Part shown: positions 10,093 through 20,887 of the stretch, piece by piece
How the letters are laid out: each line of letters begins with the position of its first letter
Position numbering within the stretch: the stretch's first letter is position 1
From: Littorina saxatilis
Taxonomy: Eukaryota > Mollusca > Gastropoda > Littorinimorpha > Littorinidae
NCBI RefSeq assembly: GCF_037325665.1
Contig: NC_090246.1
Span: 40,770,416 to 40,834,415 of the forward strand
Direction: 5' to 3'
Length of the DNA: 64,000 nt
Made by a program: the position numbers and the translations under genes
Notes under the pieces: generated by a model
Seen by the model: only the letters and a program-made list of their open reading frames with translations
Told to the model about the DNA's origin: nothing
Databases searched by the model: none

Positions 10093-13000
10093 ATGGCTAC
10101 AGGGGGATCTCCTACGAGGAGAATAACTTTCGAGACTCCTGGGAGCGAGCAACCGACTGAGCGAGACGCACGCGTTAGAGCCCGAAGCGTTCTAAAACGC
10201 TTAGAAGTAGAACGGAAGGAAGAATTTGAGCGACTGACAAGAAAAGAAGAACGTGACCGACAGGACAAGAAGGACGAACTTGACAGACAAGAAAGGGAAC
10301 GACAGGCAGAACGACAGGCTGAACGAGACAGACAGGAAAGGAAAGAAGAACGTGACAGACAGGAAAAGAAAGACGAACTTGACAGACAAGAAAGGGAACG
10401 ACAGGCAGAACGAGACAGACAGGAAAGGAAAGACGAACTTGACAGACAAGAAAGAGAACGAGACAGACAAGAAAAGAAAGACGAGCTTGAGAGACAGGAA
10501 CGACAGGCCGAGCGTGACAGACAGGAACGGAAAGAGAAAGAGCAGGCGGATCGCGATCTCCAGCTAGAGCTAGCTAGGCTACAGGCCGAGAAGGGTACGC
10601 TTACTCAGGCTAGCGCGCCGACGTTTGTTGCCGACCGTACGAGACTGCCGACGTTCGACGATGACAAGGACGAGCTTGACGACTTTTTACGCCGGTTTGA
10701 GCGCATTGCATCCGACCAGAAGTGGGAAGAGGCCACGTGGGCTAGCCGCCTTAGCACCTGCTTGAAAGGACGCGCATTGCAGCTCTACAACGCTTTGGAG
10801 GACGACGAGGCGAGAAACTATCAGGCACTAAAGAAGGCGTTACTCCAGCGCTTCAACCTGACTGCGGAAGCCTACAGACGACGTCTGCGTAACAGCAAGA
10901 GACTGAGCGGCGAGCTGAGTCATCAGTTTGTGGCACGCCTTAATCTCTACCTGCGGCGCTGGGTGGAGATGGCCGAAAAGGACTGGACCGTCAACGACCT
11001 TGCCGACCTCATTGTCATGGAGCAACTGATGTCCAGCCTGCGACCTGAGGTGGTGACCTTCGTGCAGGAACACCAGCCAAAGACTACTCAGGAGGCAGCC
11101 GACTGGATCAGAGTACACGAGGACGCCCAGGCGATCTCCGGCAAATCTTCAGGCTCACGGCCGGGAAAATCGGGAAATTCGGGTTCTTCAGGACCCAAGG
11201 ACGGGAAGGACGATCAGGGACACAAGGGATCGAGTTCCAGATCTGACATCCAGTGTTACTACTGCAACAAGCGGGGCCACGTGAAGAAGGACTGCCACAG
11301 GAGACAGGCTGACCAGAAGGGCGTTCACTTTGTTGGCAGTGAGGAGTTAAGGGACGTCACGAGCTCATGCACCATTCCACAACTCTGCGTTCCGTGCTCC
11401 AGGAAACATTTCCAGCCCCACTGCAACGTCTACGTTAACGGAGTGAAGGGCGAAGGTCTGCGGGACACAGGGGCAGACATGATAGTGGTTCGGGCGAGTC
11501 TAGTTCCAGCTATGGCCTACACAGGAGACAGCATCAGGGTGAGAATGGCCGAGGCATCTCACGCTTACGACTTGAACACGGCAGTGATCAAGGTCGTAAC
11601 CCCGTTGTTCACGGGGACCATTGTGGCCGTCGTCATGGACGATCCTCCATGCGACCTGCTCATTGGAAACCGGGTCCAGTTTGTGGACGGCGTCACCAGG
11701 GAGGTTCCCGTTTACCGGTCTCCCGACGTCATTTCAGTGCTCACGCGGGCACAGGCGGAGCGAGAGGACAAACCTCTCAAACCCCTACCTGCTGCACGAG
11801 CTGCCCTGGGGAACGTGACCCCCGCGCTTCTCGCGAAGGCTCAGGATTCTGACCCGACCTTAGCTACTCCTCGGGAGCATGCGAAGTCGGGGAAGGTGAA
11901 GCTGAGCGGGAAGCATGGGAGGTCAAGGTTCCTCAGGGACAAGAAGTTGCTCTACCGTGAGTTCAGCAACCAAGAAGGTACATTCAAACAGGTTGTCGTG
12001 CCTCGCGAGTTTCGCGAGGGTGTCATGGCAACGGCACACGACTCGATTCTGGGAGGTCATCTTGGTACCAAGAAGACCACGGATCGTGTCTGGCGCCACT
12101 TTTACTGGCCAGGCATCTGCACGGATGTCCGACGTTTCTGTGCGTCCTGCGATAAGTGCCAGAAGGTGGTTGCCAAAGGAAGGGTGAGGAAGGTCCCCTT
12201 GGAGAAGATGCCGCTCATCGACGAACCCTTTCGTCGGGTGGCAGTGGACATCATCGGGCCCATCTTGCCTGCGTCTGAGGACGGAAACAGATACATTTTG
12301 ACCATGGTGGACTACGCTACTCGATACCCAGAGGCGATCCCTCTGAAATCGATTGAAGCCACGCGAGTAGCTGAGGCTCTGGTTACTATGTGGTCCCGGC
12401 TGGGAATTCCATCAGAGGTACTCACCGACAGAGGCACGCAGTTCACGGGAGGAGTGATGGCGGAGGCAGCACGACTGCTATCACTGGAGCAGCACTTCAC
12501 CACTCCTTACCATGCTCAGTGCAACGGACTGGTGGAAAGGTTCAATGGCACCTTGAAGACCATGCTGAGGAAACTAGCTCAGGAGAAGCCACGCACATGG
12601 GACAGGTACATCCCAGCATTGCTTTTTGCATACCGCGAGGTTCCTCAGGAGAGCTTGGGCTTTTCCCCATTCGAGCTGTTGTACGGCAGGCAGGTACGCG
12701 GTCCCATGGCTATCCTGCGTCAGGCTTGGACAGACGAAGAAGCTGACGAGGAGGTGCAGACGACAGCGACCTACATAGTAGAACTCAGGAACAGGATTGA
12801 AGAGACCTGCAAACTGGCTCAAGAGAACCTGGGAAGAGCAGCACAGCGTTATGCGCGAGGATTCGACCGCAAGGCACGGCCGCGCAGCTTCAAGATTGGA
12901 GAACGGGTGTTGCTACTTCTACCTGTCAAACACAACAAGCTACAACTGCAGTGGCAAGGACCTTTTGAGGTGACAGCGAAAGTGGGCCAGAACGACTACA

Positions 13001-13320
13001 GGATCGTGATGCACGGGAAAGCACGCCTGTACCACGCCAACCTGCTGCGCGCCTACATAGAGAGGACAGCCTACGGGGAGAAGAACAAAGACCAGAAGAA
13101 CAAAGACAAGAAGACAGAGAAGGTTGCAGTCATCAGGGGTGAAACGAGGGGTTGCTCGTTCTTGAGGACGACCTTTCTGTCTGGAAACAGACCATCAACC
13201 TCTGCAATATCTTCAGGTTGCAAGGTTGGCAAACGCCAGACTTATGCGCTGGGCGTTGATTCTCCAACCGTACCAATTCACGGTACGCGTCATACCGGGC
13301 GCCAACAATGTTGGAGCTGA
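10093..13320 (+). CDS. gag-protease-integrase reading frame of the Gypsy element
   Basis: One long frame from the ATG at 10093. The N-terminal third has a strongly charged coiled coil rich in ERDRQERK-type repeats (about 10200-10560), followed by a Gypsy gag domain (about 10640-11140). A CCHC zinc knuckle, CYYCNKRGHVKKDC, lies at about 11254-11295. The protease motif DTGAD is at about 11464-11478. The integrase H2C2 zinc-binding region is at about 12035-12170 and its DDE core at about 12235-12640 (VDIIGP, DRGTQF and the GLVERFNG motif are seen). The tail contains LQWQGPFEV, as in Gypsy integrases. The family's products make the virus-like particle and integrate the cDNA. Full pol function is not encoded in this copy. 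Confidence 0.85.
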   Translation: MATGGSPTRRITFETPGSEQPTERDARVRARSVLKRLEVERKEEFERLTRKEERDRQDKKDELDRQERERQAERQAERDRQERKEERDRQEKKDELDRQERERQAERDRQERKDELDRQERERDRQEKKDELERQERQAERDRQERKEKEQADRDLQLELARLQAEKGTLTQASAPTFVADRTRLPTFDDDKDELDDFLRRFERIASDQKWEEATWASRLSTCLKGRALQLYNALEDDEARNYQALKKALLQRFNLTAEAYRRRLRNSKRLSGELSHQFVARLNLYLRRWVEMAEKDWTVNDLADLIVMEQLMSSLRPEVVTFVQEHQPKTTQEAADWIRVHEDAQAISGKSSGSRPGKSGNSGSSGPKDGKDDQGHKGSSSRSDIQCYYCNKRGHVKKDCHRRQADQKGVHFVGSEELRDVTSSCTIPQLCVPCSRKHFQPHCNVYVNGVKGEGLRDTGADMIVVRASLVPAMAYTGDSIRVRMAEASHAYDLNTAVIKVVTPLFTGTIVAVVMDDPPCDLLIGNRVQFVDGVTREVPVYRSPDVISVLTRAQAEREDKPLKPLPAARAALGNVTPALLAKAQDSDPTLATPREHAKSGKVKLSGKHGRSRFLRDKKLLYREFSNQEGTFKQVVVPREFREGVMATAHDSILGGHLGTKKTTDRVWRHFYWPGICTDVRRFCASCDKCQKVVAKGRVRKVPLEKMPLIDEPFRRVAVDIIGPILPASEDGNRYILTMVDYATRYPEAIPLKSIEATRVAEALVTMWSRLGIPSEVLTDRGTQFTGGVMAEAARLLSLEQHFTTPYHAQCNGLVERFNGTLKTMLRKLAQEKPRTWDRYIPALLFAYREVPQESLGFSPFELLYGRQVRGPMAILRQAWTDEEADEEVQTTATYIVELRNRIEETCKLAQENLGRAAQRYARGFDRKARPRSFKIGERVLLLLPVKHNKLQLQWQGPFEVTAKVGQNDYRIVMHGKARLYHANLLRAYIERTAYGEKNKDQKNKDKKTEKVAVIRGETRGCSFLRTTFLSGNRPSTSAISSGCKVGKRQTYALGVDSPTVPIHGTRHTGRQQCWS

Positions 13321-13380
13321 CTTTCTCTCTCGGGCTGGAGAGGAGAACATGACTGTGAGCGAAACCGAGGTTTCGTCTTG

Positions 13381-13393
13381 AAGAGGGGAGGTG
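13381..13393 (+). other. Polypurine tract
   Basis: AAGAGGGGAGGTG directly precedes the 3' LTR, the position where plus-strand DNA synthesis is primed in LTR elements. Confidence 0.7.
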
Positions 13394-14963
13394 TGTCACG
13401 ATCGGGTGACAGAGACCAAGAAAGTGTCACTCAGTGGAGTGCCTGTTCTTGGTCGTGTATGATAGAAAGCGCCTGTGCGTGATATTGGACACAGCAGAGT
13501 TTGCTGACAGTGCTCTACGAGCACGGATGTTTTGTATCGCACGAGTTTTACAGTGGAGGTTTCTGCTGTCATAGCTAGGGCTGACGGTTTTTCGCTGACA
13601 GCGCACACGGGATTTTCACGGATTGAGTTTCTCGTGTCTTTTTCTGCTTGGGAGGCAGAATTGTGTATAGCTGGACTGGGTTTTGGGACAAGGTCAGTCA
13701 CGTGTATTTGGCTAGGTGGTCTGTCAGAGACTCAAGGACGGCACACTTGACACCCAGCGGCAGAAGGGGAAGGATCGTATACACAGTTTCTAGAGTATGA
13801 TGGTTTTTCACCGAGTATTATATTCGGCACTCTAGGGGAACTTCCACTAGTTTTTCCTTTCTCCCTGCCACGTATTTTGCTGAGGACAAGTCGTCAATTT
13901 TCCTTCGTCGGCGATGGCTTTCGCATAAGGATTCGACAAGGGGTTCTGGACGGTTTTGGTCACTGTTGACGAACAGAGGCTGGTCCAGGGAGGAAGCGGA
14001 CTTTGCTTCCATTGAGAGTACAATCATAGGCTTTTGAGGTAATAAATCATTATTTAACGCTGTTGATGAGTCTGTGTTGTGGAATGAAATACTCTCTGTT
14101 GTTCTTTCCAGGTTAGCGCATAATTTACTCTCTGTGACGCTAAAATACTAATCTGTATATGGTTTTTGCAGATAGGGAGAGAAGGACGGAAAATGACTGT
14201 TTTGTTGTTGTAAAAAGTCCATTTTGTGCAGGCCCACGTGCTCGATGAGATATTTAAAGATGACATGTTTTAAGGTGGTGGGTGAGGGGTAGCTGACATG
14301 TTTAGTGCACCGATGCTTTCTGTTTGCAGCCTTCGTTTCGTTTCGCTTCGTTCGCCTCGCTTCGTTACGTTCCTGTAACATCTGCACGGCTGACTCTGGC
14401 GGGAACTGTTGAGGCTACGCTAACCAGGAGACCGGCTAACCAGGAGACCGGCTAACCAGCGGACCGGCTAACCGGCAGCGGACCGGCTAACCAGCGAACC
14501 GACTAACCAGCATACCGGCTAAGCAGCAGCAGCAGAGATAAAGCTAAGTGCACCATGTCGTACGCACCCCGTTGACCACCGTTGTCTTTTCGTATCTATG
14601 ATTTCATTGGAGTAGTGACAACGTGGGGTGTGTGACACCTGCACGAACTAGGGCTTTTCGGACAGAACATTCTCATTTTGACTGTATTTACACGGGTTCA
14701 GCGTGTTCCTATAATTTTCTACATAATACTGGCATTTTGTCAGTGAACACTGGTTTTTTACGTGTTGAGAACGTAAAAGGAACATATTTTGAGTGAAGGC
14801 TCGAGGGAGGTGGAGAGTTTATACATAAACAGGCGTCTGAAACTTATACTTTTGTTGACTCTATTTAATTGTATGACTGCGAGAGTGGATCGTGGTGTGG
14901 TTAGTTAATTAGTAGTAATTAACCGGTTCATAATCACCTTGAGTGATATATTGAAACGTGACA
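13394..14963 (+). repeat. 3' LTR
   Basis: Same length and almost the same sequence as 7868-9437, with the same internal GGCTAACCAG minisatellite at 14419-14535. The near identity of the pair is the basis for calling the insertion young. Confidence 0.92.
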
Positions 14964-15400
14964 CTGACAATAAGCTCAAAGAATTGGTCCTATGTTCTCA
15001 TGCTTTGCGGTGTTTAGCGCGACCCGTCTCGGGTCTTTGGGTTTTGGCTAGCCAAGCCTTAGTAGGCAAACTTGATCACTGTTGCTCTGTACTTGACACT
15101 TGTTTCGGCCTAATGATTGTCTGAATTTATCTTTTTCTTTCTATTGTTTTCAATCGCTAGCTCCCTCTTTCACATACTTTTTGATTAGCATGAACTTATG
15201 GCGTGGTTTTGACATTTTAATATTTGCTTGTGCGTATTTTGACTTTCTATCATGTGTACTTTATATCGTATTTATCTTATAATCTCGTACATGTATGTTT
15301 TCCTCTCGCTTAATTTGTGACAACCTTGATTGGGGAAACAGCTGAGCAGGACCCGTTTCATCTGATACGAACCGCATGACATCAATGTTGATTGAGAAAA
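14964..15400. other. No gene recognised
   Basis: Sequence flanking the LTR element. It is T-rich after 15120 and could be a retroposon 3' UTR, but no diagnostic motif or tail was seen. Confidence 0.4.
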
Positions 15401-15444
15401 GCACAGCTGTCTGTTCGCTTCTTAGAACTCTCTGTCGGTCGCTC

Positions 15445-15605
15445 GGTCTGTCTGTCTGTCTGTCTTTTTATCTGTCTGTTTGTCTGTCTGTCCGTCTGTC
15501 TTTTTATCTGTCTGTTTGTCTGTCTGAGTGTCTGTTTCTCTCTCTCTGTCTCTGTCTGCCCTCCACCCCCCCCTCTCTCTCTCTCAGTCTCTCTCTCTCT
15601 CTCTC
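15445..15605. repeat. (CTGT)n / (CT)n microsatellite
   Basis: CTGT-type repeats at 15445-15540, including two similar blocks around TTTTTATCTGTCTG, then CT runs to 15605. Confidence 0.9.
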
Positions 15606-16001
15606 GCACCACATCAATTATCTTTACATCCCCGCCCCTCCCACCTCCCCAGAGATCCTTGTTAAATTAGGAGGAGAGGGGCGGGGCAGGGCGGAACCCA
15701 GGAATCAATGAATCCAATCCAACAATGTGTCCATTTACGTAATCAAGGCTTGACCTTCCACTCTATTTTAGGCTGCAAATATGTTTTTCTCCGTGATGCC
15801 AAATCTGATGGGCGTGAACAGGATGCAAAAGGCAATAAACCGTTATCAGATATTGGCCGTGCAGCTCACAGATTTGAACCAACAGCTTTCTTTCGGTGGA
15901 AATATGTTTGAACAGCGCTGTTCGAAAGAGTGACAAGTCGTAAACTCAGAAAGACGCTAAGTCCAGCTCCCAATCGTGTGTGTTTTACAAGTGTACAGGC
16001 G

Positions 16002-16003
<2 letters not shown>

Positions 16004-16094
<91 letters not shown>

Positions 16095-16100
16095 TGCCTG
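16004..16100. repeat. (GT)n with a (GC)n core
   Basis: An alternating purine-pyrimidine run, GT repeats with CGCGCGCGCG at about 16062-16078. Such a tract has Z-DNA potential. The open frames through it are artefacts. Confidence 0.9.
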
Positions 16101-16576
16101 CATGCGTATGAGCGTGCGCCTGCGTGTGTGCGTGCGTGCATGTGAGAACATGTGTTTGTATGTCGGTTTGTGTCTTGAGTGTGTGGTGTATGTGCTGAGA
16201 GAGATCAAATCAAATCAAATTTTATTTTTCGAGGGTTGTGGCATAAGCAATACAACGAAAAAATGTTCAACCAGCATCGCCCAGAGAGGGGACTAATCTA
16301 ATCACATATTTACACGGATATTAACGTAGAAAAAAAGGTAGAGAAAAACAACAACTTATGAATATTTACACATTACATATTAATTATTATACACAAATTA
16401 TATAAAGCGTCGTATATGTAACGTAGTGAAAACAATGCTGAATACACATGCATGAGTAAATGTGTTATTAAAGCTTTGAGTGTTTTTGTGTGGATATAAT
16501 GAACACTGATGCTTTGGACAAATGAAAATATAACTAAACAAAGTCTTCCATCTCTGTGATTTTTCGTAATTTAACA

Positions 16577-17550
16577 TTAAGGCGTAAGGGTCACCCAGAA
16601 TTTGGAAAAAAATCGTTTTTCAGATATACTAAATTATGATGTTGCCAAAAGCTAGAAAAATATCTCTATTTTCATGTGCAGTTTACATTTTGTCTCTAGC
16701 ATACATAGTTTTCTTGCAATAAGTGCTCAAAGTAGGTTGGTGGGAATTAAAAATCACTGGCCGAAATATCTAAAATAACAACAATCCTATTTGCGCTGAG
16801 CTGCTGGAAAATAATAAGCCTAACCTGTCTCTCTGGTTCACAACAACCGTACAACGACTGCTCCCTACAGTTGACGGCAAGATGGCGGCTTTCGTGCATT
16901 GAAAGTGAATTTCGCAGCGAATTATCGAGCCTACTGTGAAAAGAGTCAACTTTTTGAGAAAATCATCATGTTTTATGTGGTGAAAGTTCGCGCGAAATCA
17001 CAGAGCAGCTACACTGTCTGCATGATCAACTTTTTTAAATATTCACCTATTCCATTGAAACTTTGCACATCAAATGTTCACTGGACTGGCTATAGTTGGT
17101 TCTAAAATGAAGCTGATAATCAGAAAAATAGAATGTTTTGATTGTGTGATATATCATAATAATATATAGAATTATAGTATTCTTTGCTAATGCTACTAAA
17201 AGCAAAATTTCCAACAAAACAGAAAGCTTTTAGAACATACTGTAGGTAATGATGCTTTAAATATGAGTGCCAATTTATTGTTCAATTGGACACATACTTT
17301 TTCCCCAAAAGTGCATTGAAAAATGCTACAATTAGCATTTTTGCAGGTTTATTTTGCCCATTTTCTTTACGAACTAAATAATTGTTTCAGTTGTTCTACT
17401 TAATTTAGGCATTCAAACTTGATGTTTTCTGAAAATATAATGATTTTTAAAGAAAACTACCAAATATCAAGCCAATTCATTGATTACAAGTGACTGAATA
17501 AAAAAAATAACAGTTTTGGTCCGACAATCTGGGTGACCCTTACGCCTTAA
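16577..17550. mobile_element. TTAA-flanked MITE inside the LINE
   Basis: Perfect 19-bp inverted repeats, GGCGTAAGGGTCACCCAGA at 16581-16599 and its complement at 17528-17546, lie between TTAA copies (16577-16580, 17547-17550). LINE sequence continues on both sides, so the element inserted into the LINE. It is ~966 bp, AT-rich and has no transposase frame. The TTAA target suggests piggyBac mobilisation. Confidence 0.75.
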
Positions 17551-18903
17551 ATACAGTGAAAGGTGTTTTTTGAAAGTATTGAGACTCATTGGGACTCTCA
17601 CAAATTCTGGGAGAGAATTCCACAGGACCCTACCAGAATAGGCTAAGCTTGATTTGAAGAGATCTATCCTTGGAATTGGGACGTTAAACTTTCGGTTTGG
17701 TTTGACTGTAAAGTTTGCAACGAAAGTTCGTGGTGCACGGCCGGAAAGTATTTTGTGAAGGAGCACGCCTTCATTTAATTTAAATCTTTCTTTTAATGGG
17801 AGAATCTTAAGTTTCTTATAATCATCAAATACAAGACTGGATTGTTTCAGTAAAATTAGTTTCAGCGCTCGCCTATGTAAACTATACAATGGTTTTAAAA
17901 TATTAGCACTGGCAGAGTCCCAGATGGTTGAACAATAATCTGTGATGGTTTGTATATATGCGTTAAAGTATAATAACCTTGAGTGCTGATCTAGAAAGTG
18001 TTTAATTCTATTTAACTGATATATTTTTCTCGACATTGTTTTACATACCGACCGAACATGATGGGCCCAAGACAAATTATTATCGATATTTACTCCCAAA
18101 ACTTTATGATCTCCTACCTCCTCTATTGCATCGTTACCAATTAATATGGAATGAGGATTGTTTCGTATGTTTTGTCTCTTTTGTCTTGTTGTTATTAACA
18201 TGTATTTGGTCTTTTTAGGGTGAAGACTCATGTGGTTATACTCCGTCCAATGAATGAGATCATCTACACTGTTCTGCAACGATGAATAAACTTTGTCTAA
18301 TTTGTTATCAGTAGTGTGTAGGGTCGTATCGTCAGCAAAGAGTTCGCAGTCATCATTAATACAAAGAGGAAGATCATTAATATACAGGGAAAAGAGTAGT
18401 GGTCCAAGGACAGAACCCTGGGGAACCCCGTATAACACAGGTCTTTTGCTGGATACGGTTGAATTAACGCAGACAGACTGCTCTCGCCCGGCTAAGAAAG
18501 AGGAGAGCAGGCATAAGGTTTGGGGTGACATTCTATATTCAACTAATTTTCTTAATAGTAATTCATGATTAATAACGTCGAAAGCTTTAGCAAAATGGAC
18601 GAATAGGACACCACAGAGTTGATTATTATTAATGCTACTAAGCCAACTTTCAAGAGGGTTTGTTAATGCTGTGTGGCAAGAATGATTTTCTCTAAAACCT
18701 GACTGGTTGGAATGTATAAGATCGTATTTCTTCAAATGAGTGGTCAAGTGTGTAAATATGTGTTTTTCAAGTGGTTTTGATAAAACAGGAAGAATTGAGA
18801 TTGGTCTGTAATTGGCGGGGTCAGAAGAACTACCTGATTTAAATAGCGGGATTACTTTCGCCTCCTTTAATTTGGTGGGAAAGTAGGATTTGTCAAGGCA
18901 CAA
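17551..18903 (-). pseudogene. LINE reverse transcriptase, C-terminal part
   Basis: This is the RT palm and connection of the LINE at 16200-19150. Seen in order: NYRPISILP at about 18795-18820, QSGFRENHSCHTA, GVPQGSVLGPLLFSLYIND at about 18370-18425, the catalytic FADD at about 18335, and FNAYIQTITDYCSTIWD. It ends near FKKHLSLYL, where the TTAA element cuts it. The reading frame continues ~28 codons into that element before a stop. RT core motifs are intact but the protein is truncated at both ends. Confidence 0.85.
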
Positions 18904-19155
18904 ATTAGAAACATATGTAAGGGATTATGCAATAAAAGGGGCAGAAAACTTCAGAATTTTCCCATCAAGATTATCCAAACCACGAGTACCTGTTTGTTTT
19001 AAGCACAACAGATAATGGAAGACTTCGCTAACAGATAGCAGAGGAATGTCTAAATTATGGGTAATGTTTTTTGAATCCCAAAACTGTTTCAACTTGTCCA
19101 GATTATTCTGTTTCGATCTATCAGTTGTAATTATGTTGTCAACAATAGAAGTAAA

Positions 19156-19396
19156 ACAAGTCGCGTAAGGCGAAAATACAACATTTAGTCAAGTAGCTGT
19201 CGAACTCACAGAATGAAACTGAACGCAATGCAACGCAGCAAGACCGTATACTCGTAGCATCGTCAGTCCACCGCTCACGGCATAGGCAGTGAAATTGACA
19301 AGAAGAGCGGGGTGGTAGTTGCGCTGGGAAGGATAGCACGCTTTTCTGTACCTCTCTTCGTTTTAACTTTCTGAGCGTGTTTTTAATCCAACATAA
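19156..19396 (-). repeat. Repeat family A, 3' portion (copy 5)
   Basis: Starts with AACAAGTCGCGTAAGGCG (complement of the family 3' end) and runs to TTTTTAATCCAACAT. The 5' two thirds of the element are missing. Confidence 0.85.
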
Positions 19397-19397
19397 A

Positions 19398-19434
19398 TTT
19401 CCGCCTTTAGGGAGTGGAATTACTTTTGCTCTCC

Positions 19435-19440
<6 letters not shown>
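19398..19440 (-). pseudogene. Scrap of a second LINE RT
   Basis: On the minus strand this reads RAKVIPLPKGG, matching the EAKVIPLFKSG segment of the LINE RT encoded at about 18845-18870. It lies between the family A fragment and a GA microsatellite and is from a different copy, because that RT region is already present in the neighbouring LINE. Confidence 0.55.

Positions 19441-19511
<71 letters not shown>
19441..19511. repeat. (GA)n microsatellite
   Basis: An almost uninterrupted GA run. It directly abuts the (GACAA)n tail of the next element. Confidence 0.95.
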
Positions 19512-19514
<3 letters not shown>

Positions 19515-19727
19515 GACAAGACAAGACAAGACAAGACAAGACAAGACAAGACAAAATCTTTATCATCGAGGGTAATAGATAAGCAAGAATAAATGCTTTT
19601 TTTTTTTTACATCCATCCCTCGCCCTAATATAGGGTCAACAGGAACAGAAAACAATATAATCAAAGAACTATCACATCAAACTTAACACATTATAACTGT
19701 ATATAGAGATACAAATTTAAAAATAAA
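19512..19727 (-). mobile_element. Retroposon 3' end with (TTGTC)n tail
   Basis: GACAA repeats at 19513-19553 are followed by ATCTTTATCATCGAGGGTAA. That start resembles the 3' UTR beginning of the LINE at 16210-16245 (TTTTATTTTTCGAGGG). I read it as the 3' terminus of a minus-strand LINE. The coding part is absent. Confidence 0.55.
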
Positions 19728-20785
19728 ATGTCACACGCTTTCCTTCTTTGCCATTACTAAAGCAAACGTGTGTAAGATTTTATCCTACATACGTGAGAGA
19801 GACACCCGTGAGATAATAATCGTTCAAATCACACGTGTGTATATCATGTAAATGAAGTCATGTCAAGCAAGTCTGGCAAGGACCTGTTTTTCCACTGCTT
19901 ATGATGCCAAAGTCGCCGAGACAAACGTCATTATAGAAACAAAAATTGCGCTCGCTAATTACCCTCGATGAATCTTTAGAACTAATACGTCACGCCACAC
20001 TTTCAGAGTGACGTTTCTTTGCTTTGACGTAATAGATTGCACGAGGCTTTAGAAGAGATCGAGGTTCCAAAACAAGCGTCTTCAATTTAGCTGCCTCGTC
20101 TGCAAGACATTCTCAGTAAAATACACGTAAGTACAGTATGTAGGATAAACAGAATACTACATGGCTTGCTGTGTCGTACCAGATTTACACTCGTTGCTTT
20201 TTCAAATAGTGAACAGCTCGCTTTCGCTCGCAGTTCCATATTTAAAAAAACAACTTGTGAAAATCTGGTACGACACAGCAAGCCATGTAGTATTCTCTCT
20301 GTATGTTACACGCATTGGAGCATGTGCAAGAACGGATTCAAACTCGAAATCGTCCCTCCAAAAGCCCCAAAATGCACACACGACTTTTATTTCTCCTGCT
20401 GTTATCGTTTCTTCTCTTTACAAATTCTTCAACGCTGAGAATACTGAAAACGGCATCCCAGACGACAGTACTGTTTCCATACGCGAATTTAGCTGCCCTT
20501 GGAAAGTGGCTCGCTCAGGAGGCCTGTTAGTCTGAAACTGGAAGGACAGAGTTCTGAACATAGATGACAAAGATCCCGGAAAGAACAAACATTTCGCGGA
20601 TGCAGACACAGAAAGACGTCATGAAGAATGCGATGCTTCAAAAGATACAGACTGTGACGATGACCTTGACGTCATTCACATATACCAAGACGTCATTCAT
20701 AGTTGTTCGGTCATTTCCGTCAAAAAGTAGATCTCTCGACAATGGCTGCTCCTGTGTTTAGGTTTGTCAAGCTTGAGTACGAGAG

Positions 20786-20790
<5 letters not shown>
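19728..20790 (+). repeat. Unknown repeated unit U, copy 1 (with ~520-bp insert)
   Basis: 19728-19772 plus 20297-20790 match, in reverse, 49025-49560. The block 19773-20296 is absent from the other copy and ends in a 146-bp foldback. One frame at about 20540-20727 ([15 protein letters not shown], then an acidic Cys-containing stretch to VISVKK and a stop) is conserved with few changes in both copies. No known domain was recognised. Confidence 0.6.
20151..20296. repeat. Foldback hairpin, 36-bp perfect arms
   Basis: Arms 20151-20186 and 20261-20296 (AGAATACTACATGGCTTGCT and onward) are perfect complements. The 74-bp loop can itself pair partly (GTTGCTTTTT with AAAAAAACAAC). A palindromic MITE is likely. 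Confidence 0.75.

Positions 20791-20845
<55 letters not shown>
20791..20845. repeat. (GA)n microsatellite
   Basis: A GA run at the end of repeat unit U. Confidence 0.9.
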
Positions 20846-20847
<2 letters not shown>

Positions 20848-20887
20848 AGGTGGGGGTGGGGGTCAGGGAGTGAGACAATAACCAGGC

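Larger units (their letters stand above)
7868..14963 (+). mobile_element. Ty3/Gypsy-type LTR retrotransposon, young, incomplete
   Basis: A 7.1-kb element bounded by two 1570-bp LTRs that align without gaps (constant offset 5526). I noticed one difference between them, so insertion is recent. The LTRs start TGTCAC and end GTGACA. A primer-binding site and a polypurine tract are in the expected places. Parts recognised in order are gag with a CCHC knuckle, an aspartic protease, an integrase, and a short RNase H-like tail near the 3' LTR. Integrase upstream of RNase H is the order described for Gmr1-like Gypsy elements. The pol set is incomplete, so this copy looks broken and non-autonomous, with roughly one major break. 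I see no clear target duplication beside the LTRs. Confidence 0.88.
16200..19150 (-). mobile_element. CR1/L2-type LINE, 5'-truncated, interrupted
   Basis: The minus strand carries reverse-transcriptase coding sequence from about 19140 down to 17551. After the element at 16577-17550, coding sequence and 3' UTR continue to a (GATTT)n-like tail at 16201-16225. Upstream of the main frame a single in-frame stop sits near 18925 (the frame reads APFIA, stop, SLTYVSN). Endonuclease and ORF1 are absent. Confidence 0.85.

Noticed and set aside
15957-16296. Cys/Val- or His/Thr-rich frames of 83-106 codons
   Set aside because: Translations of a GT/CA microsatellite.
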